Origin: Pleurotus djamor
Taxonomy: Eukaryota > Basidiomycota > Agaricomycetes > Agaricales > Pleurotaceae
NCBI GenBank assembly: GCA_029747585.1
Contig: JAPEVF010000565.1
Location: 1-30,144, forward strand
Direction of reading: 5' to 3'
Length of the DNA stretch: 30,144 nucleotides
The notes beneath the pieces are model-generated. The model saw nothing but the letters and a program-made list of their open reading frames with translations, had not been told where the DNA came from and did not search any database. Positions within the stretch are counted from its first letter, which is position 1. Every line of letters begins with the position of its first letter. Position numbers and translations under genes: made by a program. This document shows, piece by piece, positions 10,962 to 21,960 of the stretch.

Positions 10962-11796
10962 ATGCTCGACATGCAACAGACGACCCAAAACATCCTCTTT
11001 GCAATTTCGCAATCAGGTCCTCACTACTGGCGGCAACTTCGCGACCAACTCACTGCCAACTCGAACATGGAGGTATCCAACGCCGCAGGCTTGGTGACGG
11101 AGGAGTTACTACGCGAGGGCGAGCAAGTCTACAATGCCGCAGTATCTCGTTCACTCGAACATGTCCGCTATTCTCAGTCGCTGGATGAAAGTGATATCCA
11201 GGTACGCATTGAATCCGTTTACGCTTGGGCGACTTTCTAACCGCTATTCTGCAGCTCATCCGTGAATGTTTTTCGTCTGTCGCTATAAGAGGAGAATTCG
11301 GACGCCGTCTAGAATCGCTCCTGCGGTACCTCCTTACCGCTGACGTCCTGCAAATGGTACCAGAAACAATGCGCATGCCCTCGCCTGCACAGTGCAAGGT
11401 TCTCGCGACCGCTTGGATCGCCTCAATCGGGTTACTGCACTCGATCGATCCGGACCTGGCTGCCATGGCATTGTCCTCAGCTGTGAAGCCTTTGGTGACG
11501 TCTGCAACTGGCTTGCATGATGGTGCCCCAATCGAGTGAGTCTTTCTTTTGTATGTTTGTGTCGTCTACTGTGCTAACGGTGATCCAGGTGGCCACATGC
11601 CATCTTTAACGACGTCCCTCTGGACACCACCCTCCACGTCCCCGACGTCCGCCACCTTCAAGAGGAGGCTTTCCCAGGAGACCTCTCCCTCAACGTCAAC
11701 GGAGCTTCGAGCACCTCGACCGACTCTAGCAACAGCACCCCAACCATCGTCTTCCACCCCCTACGGGGCCCATATGACATGGAGAGGCATCAGTAG
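10962..11796 (+). CDS. Unrecognised helical protein, 242 aa
   Basis: Three exons: 10962-11201, 11255-11535, 11589-11796; phases agree and the frame closes at TAG 11794-11796. The protein is mostly predicted helix (for example LIRECFSSVAIRGEF, RLESLLRYLLTADVLQM, VLATAWIASIGLLHSI), with a Ser/Thr/Asn-rich segment near residue 215 and no signal peptide or metal motif. The first ATG after a pyrimidine-rich leader was chosen; an in-frame ATG at 10800 would add a tail that reads through that leader. It converges with the gene at 12002-13453, with 205 bp between the stops. I do not recognise the family. Confidence 0.6.
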
Positions 11797-12001
11797 GAAC
11801 GGTGGAGAGCCGGAAAGGTGGCACGAGCAAGTAGACATCTTCATGCGCTGTGTAGATTAGAGTGTTGTTATGCAAGGATGCTGGATGTTCAAATGTTCAA
11901 TACGCCAACTCGCTCGAGTTACAAATTCATCATAATGTGTGGGTCTAGCGGGTATACATATACGTGACAAGGAAATTAGGCTGGTATGTGTAAAGACTGA
12001 G

Positions 12002-13453
12002 TTAATTAGTTGAAACAGTGTTCTTCACCTCCGCGTTCTTCACACCAACGCCTACGTCGGCCGGGATGATGACATCAAAGCTAAAAGGAATGAACATATC
12101 AGCTCAAGGGTATCTAGCATATGGAGAGAGGCTTCTCACCGGATGCCCGCTGCGTGCAGTACACGGTTTGCATGCCACACTGCAGGCTGAGTTATGTCAT
12201 CCATGAGTTGGAAGTACTTCATGCGATCTCCCCTCAGCCAAAGCTTGGCGATGGCGACCAAGAAGATCAATGGCAATTTGTCTCCGGCGAGCATCTTCTG
12301 TCCGCATTTATCTAGCCCCGCCCAGCGAGCACAGAGACTCATAACGCCCTTACTACCAGCGAGGCGGGAGATGGCCTGCGTGAGGTGCATCAGTAAGTAC
12401 GACGAATCAGGTAGCAGAGGGTGAACGCATGACGCACCGCTCGAAGCTCGGAGCCGCCTTTCTTGGCCGAGCGGTGGCTCGGGAAGAGCTGGTCGCACTG
12501 GGTGGCAAGAGCAGACCTATACAACACCAGGCCCAGCGTGACCAACGGTCGGCAAGATCCAACGACTTGATGTGCGCTAGTCCACTGGATGGGCTCGTCG
12601 TCTGCCGGGATTTTGAGCTGCTCGAGAGGGAGGTGGACGAGCTTGTAAGCTTTAGTGCGCATGAGATCAAGAACTTCTTCTTCGTGAGCCGGTTTCACTT
12701 TGTTAAACTCCCCGCTCAGTTGAGAGTTGAGAGTGAAGAGGTAGTGCCTAGAGTCCAGAGAAGGGGCCAGAGCATCAAGGTCGTTCATCGCAGAAGGGAG
12801 AGTCGTGGTGATGAGGTCGGCGTAGGGCACTGCAACCGTCTCCCACCCGTAGCGCGTGGAAGAGAACCAAATTTTGGCCGTGTACGCGTCAGCCGCGATC
12901 TTGAGCTCTTTCGTCGTGGTCGGCGGTGGGGTGTTGGACACCTGGCTCTCGACGTGGCCAAGTGTTTTGTCCTTCGTGTACAAGGACGTGAGGAGCTACA
13001 TCAAAGCCAGGGTCAATGGCGTCCAAGTACAAGCCAAAAGCCCGCGCATATACTCACCTCAAAGACAGCTGCTTGCACATCACTGTTCAGGCGTGAAAAT
13101 CTCTCCATGACAGAGTCATTCGGGTCCAGCGCATCTGAGTTTGAAGGAGAGACAACGAAGAGTAGGCTGTAGAGTGTGTCGGCGACGTGGACGGCGTGTG
13201 TTGCACACCCGACGTGAGCGAGGACGTCGTTCTTTGCGGGGTCCGTCAACTCTTCCAATGCCGTCGCATTTTCGGCAATCCGAGGATGATGTTTAGGTGG
13301 ATCAACAGAGAACGATGAAGACTGTAAGAAAGAATAGAAGCCAGAGAATTCATCGGCAGCACGTCGTTGGCGCTTCGAGGAGGTGTTCTTGGAAGAGGCG
13401 AGTCGGCGTTTCCTCGAGCCAGAGGATGTATGAGGCAGAGGATGAGAGTCCAT
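12002..13453 (-). CDS. Unrecognised protein with bipartite nuclear-localisation-like signal
   Basis: Four exons: 13453-13058, 12995-12438, 12375-12140, 12080-12002; all phases agree, about 422 residues. Residues about 12-31 carry two basic clusters, SRKRRL and SKRQRR, spaced like a bipartite nuclear localisation signal. A helical region (VHVADTLYSLLFVV) precedes a Pro/Thr linker, then a helical body (about 130-400) with RLAGSKGVMSLCARW and KLPLIFLVAIAKLWL. No catalytic motif is recognised. The start at 13453 is supported by TATAAA on this strand at 13580-13575. The open frame continues upstream to about 13702, but that part looks like promoter and leader. Nuclear location is inferred from the basic clusters only. 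Confidence 0.65.
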
Positions 13454-13810
13454 TTTCGAGTGCGAGTTGGTTGCTGCGGTGTCGAGAGCTGAGAGCTGAG
13501 AGTGTCGCCGTGCCACAGATGGTGGTGGTAGTAAAGAAAGAAGCAATGCCCGAGAATATATGCTGTATGCGCAATTTATACTCGCGATGCTTACCGTGAG
13601 AACTACGCTTCCCACAGTCAGAAGGCAGAGAAGAGAGTCTGAACAAGACCGGTGGGACATCGACGCAGCGAGACATTCAGTCAGACCGCACCGAGTAGCC
13701 ATCGTCGGTGGAGGACGAGGAAGGTCGCCAAGTCCTGAACGCGTCGCGGAAAGGTCCCGGCCCGTGGAAGGCAGTGTCGAGAGGCGGCGGCGGTGCTCGA
13801 TTCCTGCCTG

Positions 13811-13860
13811 TTGAAATCAACAAACCCGTTGTGCCGCTTCCACTCTTCCAAAGGTATAAA
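13811..13860 (+). promoter_or_regulatory. TATA promoter with TTGAAATCAACAAAC box, apparently orphaned
   Basis: TTGAAATCAACAAAC (13811-13825) lies 44 nt before TATAAA (13855-13860), followed by a pyrimidine-rich possible start region. The only ATG soon after it (about 13901) closes within six codons, and the inverted-repeat array begins at 14010, so no gene is visible for it to drive. The identical 15-mer lies 54 nt before another TATAAA at 25864-25923. Confidence 0.35.
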
Positions 13861-14009
13861 TACACCCCCACCTCTGCCTTCTTTTCCTCATAGCACAAAC
13901 ATGTTCGACCGGATCTAGCCCACCGGTACCTCTCCTTCACCATTGTATGTCCTGACCGGATGGCGTCTGCAGCCCGTTTGTACCTCGTGAAAGCACCTTT
14001 CGCACTATT

Positions 14010-14193
14010 TGCTGTATGGTTTTTGTATTATGAGATGATACCATCCAAGGCCTTATTGCATTATGAGACTTGTAATACATTATGAGTTTTTCTGTTCAAA
14101 TGTCTCATTTTGAACGTAATTTCCTTTTTGGGAATTTTTTTCTTGTAATACATTATGAATGACAACCACCACATATACATTATATGAGTACTA
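14010..14193 (+). repeat. Left inverted subterminal repeat array (TAATACATTATGA)
   Basis: TAATACATTATGA occurs at 14073-14085 and 14146-14158, with a variant TTATTGCATTATGAG at 14053-14067 and weaker relatives near 14034 and 14177. TTTCCTTTTTGGGAA lies at 14120-14134. The same parts occur in reverse orientation and matching order at 24637-24842: a 25-bp block (14070-14094 against 24758-24782) is identical, the 15-bp block is identical (against 24717-24731), and the spacing between the two full motifs is 73 versus 72 nt. The similarity starts at TGCTGTA (14010-14016). Confidence 0.7.
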
Positions 14194-14269
14194 GGGGAAC
14201 AGGAGTAAGAGACATAGGGGACAAAAGAAATTCAACACCGAAATTTAGCGCTAAACGAGGCGCTAACAT

Positions 14270-17200
14270 TCAGTCAGTTGGGTCTGGTCCACCCGCCGCC
14301 GCCTTGTCCTCGATCAAATCCAAATCAGCGCTGTCCGAATCATCGCAAGCATTTTTCCACATGGTTTCAAACTTTGAGGCAAGATCGTGGCGCAGTGAGG
14401 CCTGGCGGAAAGCATACGCCTTGAGCCCCGAGGTATAGTCGAAACGCGGCTGATGGGAGCAAGACACTCGACCCTTCCAGGCAGCAGCTTGATGGCGTAG
14501 GGTGATGATCGTCCTTCGCATCTCCTCCTTCAGGAGAAGGACCTCTTCATTCCAGCGTCGAGCGCGCGCCCAAGCCTTTGCCCATTCAGTTCTAAGCACT
14601 AGAAAGGAGATGTTAGAAGTTGAATAAAGGTCACATCGTAGAGACTCACCGTCATCAACACAAGATCCGACTGCATCCTGCCATATCCACGACACCAAGC
14701 GATATCCCTCCTTCGCAACAATTGCCCTCAGCGGTTCGTTGTCTTCTTCATCTTCTTCTGTGCCCCCGACCGTGATAACATCTGCACGTCCCCGCTCACC
14801 TTGACGTGCAGCGCGAACTTGATGAGGATCCCTGACATCTGGGTCAGTTAGGCATCTGATTGCCCCATCTGTGAGCTCGGGCCACTTGAGCTTTGACGTA
14901 TCACCGTCAGCAAGTGCTTTCAGAGCAAGCCACGAAGCTCTGAACAGTGAGGTTTGATGCTTTATCTTTGATTGTGTACGATCGATGATGGCACGAGTTC
15001 GAGTATTAGGACCTTGGTGGCGAGCATGACGGTCTTTGTATGACAATAGGCGGGCTTTGATGACCAGCTGATTTCGCAGTTCATCGAGCGATGACTGGCA
15101 AAGCGTTTCGCAAAGAGAACGTTCGATGTCGATGAGGTCGTTACGGCAGCCAGACCTGTCCGCAGTCGAGAGGGAGGAAGGAAGAATAACAGGAACGCTC
15201 TCAGCCTGAATGTTGTGGCTGGGGGCGATTGGCAAGGGTGCCGATGGGAGGAAAAACGCCTGCAGCGCATGGAAACGAGTCAACGACTCAGCCAGTTGTG
15301 TCCGGAGCTCACCAAGGCTCGCATCTGTGTTTATACCCGATGACTTCTTGGCTAAAGATTTAATGTGGTCCCTATATTTGAGATGAGAAAGGTCCATTGA
15401 ATGCAACGAAGACATACTGTTTATTGATAATATCAAGTCCAAGGGCGATGAACTTGCTTGGAGAGGAGCCGTGGGGTTGCGCACTATGTCTAGCAGCAGC
15501 ATCGGCTGCTTCACAGACATGCTGCGAACGGACGTTATACTCGGAAGCGCCTGGAACAAATCAGTTTCGGGCTCGAGATGTTGAAACGCGACGTGACACG
15601 AACTTGTGGTGGGTACTACGTACGGGTTTGGCTTTGAAGGATCATTCTCAAACGTCTCAACCATCTGGCGCCATTCTTGAACACGAGAGCCTTGTTTTAC
15701 CGAAAATATCTTGAACGACGCCTCTTGAATGGCTTTTTCTAGCAACGCGGCCTTGAGACGTTTCGATAGCAGAGAACCTAGCTTTCGAAGTCAGCCATAT
15801 GCCTCAAAGAAGCAGCCTGTGAAGCATGAAACATACCTAAGCTCTTCAGCTTCTGCCAATTCCAGTGAGACCAATGATTGTTCAAGGTTTCAACACGTGC
15901 ACCCGGTCCCATCACTCGAATGCTTGTGGCGACCGCGCCGATGTTTGCCCATGGGCGTTCGATTCCTTCACCATCGGTTCGTCCGACACCGGGGAGGTAG
16001 TTAAGGGAGAAAACCTGTTGGCATTTCTTCGTGTGCGAATGAATGTGGAGCTTGGGCACAGCAAACCGAACCATCGACGTGACAAGCTGGAGGCGTACAA
16101 GAGGGGGGAGGTTCTTGACTCTTTCCACCACAGACTTCGACCATTGACATGCAATGTCATACGAAACGACCAGCTTAAGGGACGGGGAATGGTGTCGTAG
16201 AGCAGACGCAAAAACGTAGTCCATATTTGCGTATCTATAAGCCAATGTCTATCAGATCGTAGACATTGAAGGGGAGATAGCTTACCGCTCGCCGACCTGA
16301 AGGTCAGCGGCGCCATTGGGCTGGATGAATTCGTGTCGAGCGCATACTGCAAGGCACACCCCAGTAGCCGCATACCCACGAGAGAATTTGGTATTTGCGT
16401 AATCGAGGGCCGCAAATCCTGAACAAGTACTCATCTGATCAATATCAGTAAGGCTTGACGATGTGGCAGTCATGCAAGCGAAGACTCACCTCTTTTTGAT
16501 CTGTCACTGAAACCAGGTACTTGCGAAACGGTTCTCCCTCGACGAAATATCCCCAGTCTGTCCCAAGACCAGGGTCCTTTTCCAACGAAGATACAACACG
16601 TCTTTTGAGTCGAAAGCAGGCGTCGAGTGCCAGGAAGAGGGTGTAGAGAAACCTGCAGAAGGGACTAAGCCATGAGACTCAAGACATTGATGGGACTCAC
16701 CGCCGATCTTCCGGTACTGACTCCCAATCAAACGGCAGGTTGACACCTGAGATAGGACATGCTGGGCATATCACAGTGAGCTCCCCGTTCTTGGTGCCAG
16801 GGATGCCCGTTGGGTCGTGTGCTCGCCCGCCACGTTTGAGGGCATTGAGGTGAACGTATTCGCGATTCATTCTGAGGAATTCTTTGTATCGCGCCTATTT
16901 TAGGGATAAAATCAGACACGGGTGCGAAAGGTAGCGAGAAACACACTGGTATCTTCATCAGTCCTGAATTATCGGTGAGTAGCTGCAACGCGGAATAGTA
17001 ATCATAGGCCGTGACTTTGCTTTGCAGCGTTTGGGATTGAAAATGGTCGAGGAGGGCGAATGTCGCGCATGTTCGGGGTTGTTCAAAGGTGGCGGGAAAC
17101 CATCCACGCCGGAGGAGTTGTTGACGGTTGGTCCCATGTTCTGAGCGACGATCGCAATTACAAAACTTGACCGTTATCGAGTGAATGCCGTTGACATGAA

Positions 17201-18028
17201 GAATCGTGAACTCTTCAACAGTTAGAGGATGCGTGCATATAGTTCCTGGATAGTGTCCCAGTTGGACCTGCAAACCAGCAGCCCCCAGCGGTACGCGTTC
17301 GAAGAAGGATGAGTTCCATTGCTAGATTGAAGCTGCTAAGTCAACACTGGGGATAGAGCGTGTAGTAGCGCATACGCACCTGAATAACGTGGAGGGGATT
17401 CTCAGAATGGGCGCTGAGGCAGCAATTTTGGCAGAGAAGACGGCGAGAGAAACAATCGCAGCAGCGATAAGGGTTAGAGACAGATTCCTTGCAGATGCTA
17501 CACGCCAGAAGCACTGCATCTCCGGTACCATCAAGTCGGATCATCTCGAGCAGGTACTCGTCGCGGAAAGGCATCCATTCCTTGAGAGGATCGTCCTAGA
17601 GATCACAAATAATAAATCAGTACCAGATCAAGGTGGTGGCGGGCGAGACTTGCAGACGACGCGTATCGCTTGTTAGGTTGCTCCTCAGAGGCTGGAGTAG
17701 TTTTGAGCCACAGTTCGTCGTCCAAGATAAGGCTCGAGTCATCAGGAGGCAGCGTCGGCATCGGGAGAATGTTAGACGCGTCGCTTGGGGTAGCGTCAGC
17801 GCGTAGTCGTTTGGCCGGAGGTTGTGGCGGTATAACTTCAATCTTCTTCGCGTATAGGCGACGCCCATCACTGGACGACTGGACCGCAATCGCAGTAGCG
17901 GTTTCGATTGTCTCCTGTTGCTTCGAGGGACCTGCGATTTCATCCATTCCTACTTCGAGCGCGACACAGAGACTGCGTTTTCTCGCGTGCTTTCCCTTGG
18001 AAGTCGACGGACGCGTCTTGCCTTTCAT
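14270..18028 (-). CDS. KDZ transposase (KDZ-2), full length
   Basis: Eleven exons: 18028-17654, 17595-17380, 17321-16947, 16894-16701, 16652-16490, 16434-16286, 16234-15837, 15777-15604, 15550-15418, 15371-14650, 14598-14270; phases agree, about 1075 residues. N-terminal basic patches (HARKR, AKRLR) may direct it to the nucleus. A CxC2-type cluster follows (CSIC, CCDC, CQNCC; HVNGIHSITVKFCNC), then the catalytic core with D397 in ALDACFR, D517 in SYDIACQW and E580 in TDGEGIERPW. Exons 4-6 (194, 163, 149 nt) have the same lengths as in KDZ-1, although the proteins are clearly diverged. The first intron uses a GC donor (GCAAGT) at the position where KDZ-1 has GT. No frameshift is seen. It is transcribed away from the TET/JBP gene from a shared 426-bp region. 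The 14599-14649 intron is 51 nt with no stop, so its retention would still be translatable. Confidence 0.92.
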
Positions 18029-18454
18029 GAGCCAACACTTGGAAGGGTGGAGGACGTGGAAAAGAAGGTGGAGGACGAGGGAGTGGACGGCGAAGAGTAC
18101 GACAGGTGGGGGGTTGAGTTCAGAAGGAAGGAGTCCACCCTAGAACCCTTAGGAAGACTTGTCGGAATCTTTGAGCTGCGATAATGCATTAAAGCGAGTG
18201 GACTGGGCAACGTCAACGTTGAGATAATAGATAATCAAAAGAAAGATCGAGCTTGTGATCGACGACAGGGTCACGGGAACGACGCGTCGTACGTAATCTT
18301 TGTTTATTGCCCGTTTGGGCTAAAAAATTTCGCCCCCTCCCTTCATCTTTACCTCATATGAGCCTCGGTAAGCAACTCCCCCAACGATCCACTTAGCCTT
18401 CGTATATAAATTTCTTGGATCTCCTTCGCTGATCCGACCCTGGAACTACGAAGG
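18029..18454. promoter_or_regulatory. Bidirectional promoter between KDZ-2 and TET/JBP
   Basis: The two starts face away from each other across 426 bp. TATATAAA at 18403-18410 lies 45 nt before the TET/JBP ATG. Two inverted repeats lie between the genes: CAACGT-CA-ACGTTG (18208-18221) and the perfect 12-bp palindrome ACGACGCGTCGT (18279-18290), which contains three CpG sites. ATAATGCATTA (18181-18191) resembles the repeat motif at the ends of the segment. The stretch next to KDZ-2 (18050-18105) is purine-rich with GTGGAGGACG iterations. Confidence 0.5.
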
Positions 18455-20199
18455 ATGATTGTTTCTACGGCGGCTATGGCGAGCACTGCTCCAACTTGGG
18501 AACTCTGCCCATATGCCGCCGTGTCTGAGACGTCTTGTAACGCTAATAGATTTGCACGCCTTTTTGCCTTTTTTTTTGCTGAGAAACAAGCCAATTACCA
18601 CCCCACTGATTCCTCCTCCCATCCTCAGCGCGTCAAACACGATCTGGGGCTGTTTTCTCCCCGTGGCATACCGATCACCTTGTCCAGGTCTCCGTGGACG
18701 CGCAACAACTCTTACATGAGGCTGCCCTCCGTGGCGACGAAGAGCCCGTCTCTGAGAATGCTCATGGTGGCGCCCCATCCGTTGGGACGATCGAGGTGCC
18801 GCCGGAGCCAACCTTCGGTACGCTTAATCATCTGTCCCCATTTTTCTTGGCGCGCCCTAATTACCCAACAACTCCCAGGTAATATAGGCACATCGAATGA
18901 CGTCAAGGCCGACGTCCCGGAGTCTATGGTCTATCCAAATGGGAAGGAGGGCGACGAAGAGCTTAGGAGAAAGGGATGTGAGCGAGGATTGAACACAGAG
19001 GAGGCCTCTGAACTGCTACCCACCAATATAACTATGTTACCGCACCCCACCAGCGCACACGTCTCCCGTGGCAAAGCTTATTTCAAGGAAAAAAGACGCA
19101 AGCGACGACTTGAGGCTCAACCTTTCGACCGCCGTGAGCCGAAGGTCATCTCGAAGCTTCGTTGCTCTGAGGCGGACGTATATGTCGCGGAGGATTCTGC
19201 GTTCTCCAAATCCAAATACTCGTTGCCTGGGTATACAGGAGTCCGCCACCAATCCGGGGAGCTATCATCCCCTGATGCTTCGTTTGATGATCTTATCGCA
19301 CAAGGATATACGTACATTCCATGGGATGGGATGTAAGTCAGCACCTTAAATCATTTCAGCATAAATTGACGGCCCAGTTTAGGACAGGAATAACCATTGT
19401 TGATTCCGAAGGGCGTGGAATCGTTTACGGAGCGTCGCCGAAGGATACGTCTGGATGGAAAACGGTTCACGTTGATTGCGCAGAGGCCATAGATCAGGCT
19501 CGCAATCAATGTTCGTTCCGCGCGCAGGATAAGTCACACCGCCGGGGAGACTTTCCTGCGCTAGCTTATGGGATTTCCTTTGGACAAGGGCAAACAGTGC
19601 CGTCTCGCCTATTGAATTCGTCTGTTAATACACGGGCTCTTGAGCGCCTTGTGCAGCAATCTTCCTTGAAGAGAATTGCTGGCTTTCAGGGGTCTCTCCT
19701 GCGTACGTTTTCTCCGAACCTTGCTCAATACTACGACGAAACTCTCAGCGCTATCGAAGAAGAGCATTCCGTACGCCGAAATTTCCACAACAGCGACTAT
19801 GCCTCGATCACCTTCAACTTTGGACCCCGCACTGTCTCAATCCCGCATCACGACGTGGCCAACCTCGCGTATGGCCTATGCGCGATCACAGCCCTTGGTA
19901 ACTTCAATCCAGACAAGAGCGGCTTCCTTGTCCTTCGCGAGCTGCGCATCATCATCCGATTTCCACCTGGATCGACGCTATTGGTTCCGTCGGCGCTGGT
20001 CGAGCATTACAACCTTCCGATCTCCCCTAACGAGACAAGATATTCAGTCACACAATATTCAGCAGGAGGGCTGTTTCGATGGGTAAACAATGGGATGTGT
20101 TTGAACTCCCAACGTTCAGAAGCTGCCGAACTTCGGAGCAAGGAAGAATGGGAGCTTGGTCTTCGCAAACTTCCCTTATTTGATTGTGAAGTTTCTTAG
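18455..20199 (+). CDS. TET/JBP-family 2-oxoglutarate/Fe(II) dioxygenase
   Basis: Model: 18455-18631, 18688-18817, 18879-19332, 19383-20199, about 525 residues. The fourth exon is the dioxygenase domain and is secure; the first intron (donor GTCAAA) and the N-terminus are tentative. The domain shows FNFGPRTVSIPHHD, with the iron-binding HxD at H409 and D411, then CAITALGNF, the distal histidine H462 (ALVEHYN) and the 2-oxoglutarate-binding arginine R473 (ETRYSVTQY), ending in SAGGLFRWV. This order matches the fungal TET/JBP group that expanded in mushrooms; relatives oxidise 5-methylcytosine in DNA. A basic helix (KEKRRKRRLE, about residue 170) may bind DNA. All metal and cofactor residues are present, so it is probably active. 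It is divergent from KDZ-2. Substrate here is inferred from the family. Confidence 0.88.
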
Positions 20200-20410
20200 T
20201 ATTATTGTATCTGATTTACTTTTTCAATTAATGAACTATCGTTTAGATCACCACGCTCCCTTTTGTGGGATTGTGAAGAGTTGGCGATCATTCCTTAAAC
20301 TTGGCCTCAGCCCTGATCCACGGCCACTTAAATAGGATGCAAGCCTCACCTTACTCAAAGCTCGCCGTCCTTTGCCTTCTTTCTTGAATATCTACTCAAC
20401 GTCATCGACA

Positions 20411-21614
20411 ATGTCTACGTCTGCTCGTTCTTCGTCGCCAGAGCTATCTTACGGCTCTTCAGCCGAAGTCGAAGATGCGTTAACGGTGCAACATCACTAT
20501 TGCAACCCTATGCTCGTTTTCCCGTCGTCGGGCTCGCACTCGTTCTTGACCGGGCCGTTCTCGTTTGTTCTTATGGACAACATCTTCAACGTCTTTCCAT
20601 ATGAGTCTCGGTTTGTCTGACTCAAGCTCGCCATTTACTATTCCTGACTTATATGAGTAGACAAGTTGTGATGGAGCTAGAGCGCAGGGGCGCTTCAGTC
20701 GTTACCTTTGATATACTGAGCGAAGCAACTCGGGCTTGCAAGTATTGGTGCTATCAGCTCCATCCCCACCAGCCTCATTCAGATTCGCCATTGTTTCGAC
20801 GGTCGCTTGTCAGCTATCTGGCTAACGACCCTGCGGCGCGTCCCATATCACCAATCCCATCTCCCCATGCCATCTCGCAGGGCTACATCAATTCGTCAAG
20901 CCGTCCTTCCAGCTTCACCTTGTCTGGTCGTTTGCCGAGTGAAGACTCCATCCCAATCGCATCTCCTCGGTCAACGGACGAGCTCTCCAACACAAGTAGC
21001 CGCGCTTTGAGCGAAGAGCCGGTCGGCTCAAGCCTGCCAGTCACGCCGGTCAGCCTTCCTGAAAGCCAGGCTCCAGAGCACAGCCCTATGCCCCATTCAC
21101 CATCCAGTCAATCCTCATCCGTCGTCGGTGATCTTGAGTACCCAGACGAAGTCGAGAACGCGCCAACGTATTTCCTCGTCCAGCTCGAAGATCATCGTTC
21201 CTTGCTTTTTGTAAAAGAGTACGCTGGGTATCTTCATTCATTCTCTCATCCACTTACTGAGCTCGTTACTTGCAGGCAGGTTGCTCAGTACGTGCTCGAC
21301 CAATGCGTTGCAAAGGCTCCGAAAGCAGAACTCTTCCCTTCATACGGAGTTCTCCACCATCCGGATCCTCTTCTTCGCAATGAAGCGACTCATCTGTATT
21401 ATGCGATCAGAACCCTTAAAGCTAGCTACCTCGGTAGCGACAGGTGAGTCGCGCCTCATTTCCTGAAATTTCATTCATTCAACTTCGATACCTTTTCAGA
21501 CGCTTTGCTCATTATAAGTTCAAGGAAGAAAGCGAGCGTTGGGGCTTGGTTAACATGCTTATTACATCAGACAAGGAGGAAGCCATTGAGTTTGCATGCT
21601 TTCCCCATGATTAG
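20411..21614 (+). CDS. Unrecognised Ser/Pro-rich protein inside the KDZ-TET segment
   Basis: Four exons: 20411-20610, 20661-21218, 21276-21443, 21500-21614; phases agree, about 346 residues. An ordered N-terminal part (about 25-120; SFVLMDNIFNVFPYES, VVMELERRGASVVTFDIL) is followed by a Ser/Pro-rich linker (about 135-230, with SPIPSP and PHSPSS) and an ordered C-terminal part (YFLVQLEDHRSLLFV, QVAQYVLDQCVAKAP, WGLVNMLIT). A TATA-like CTTAAATAGG lies near 20326. The intron 21219-21275 is 57 nt without a stop, so retention stays in frame. It lies 211 bp after the TET/JBP stop and 346 bp before the Trp-rich copy, all co-oriented. I do not recognise the family; within this segment it would be cargo. 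Confidence 0.65.
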
Positions 21615-21960
21615 ACGGATACTTTCTGGATATTTCCTTATGATAGAGTCCCTGCCGGCATCCTAGAAATTAGACATTCCATTCCACAGCTTCCACTTAT
21701 TTTACAGGAACCTATCCCTAATATCAATCGAATTAGTTTCTTAGATATCTAGATCTTCTACGTACAAGTGAAATTTTTTAACGGTGAATAACGCCGGATG
21801 TGATGTCCGGTGAAGGAAGAAAAGTGGTGCTTGGACGATACACAGGGTCTCAAAGTCTTGGAATAGGAGTCCTCGAAAAGTACCCCGTCTTCAGACATTT
21901 CCTCTTTACCTTTCTTTCCTTTCCACTATCATCTAAGTCCAGCTCCTTCGACCAAATCGT

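Noticed and set aside
13454..13702. N-terminal extension of the nuclear protein upstream of 13453
   Set aside because: It would start upstream of the TATAAA at 13580-13575 and encodes a hydrophobic stretch typical of translated leader; the ATG at 13453 fits better.
13880..14010. Other half of the chromovirus to the left of the KDZ-TET segment
   Set aside because: No Pol-like translation in any frame of this flank; it reads as promoter and spacer.
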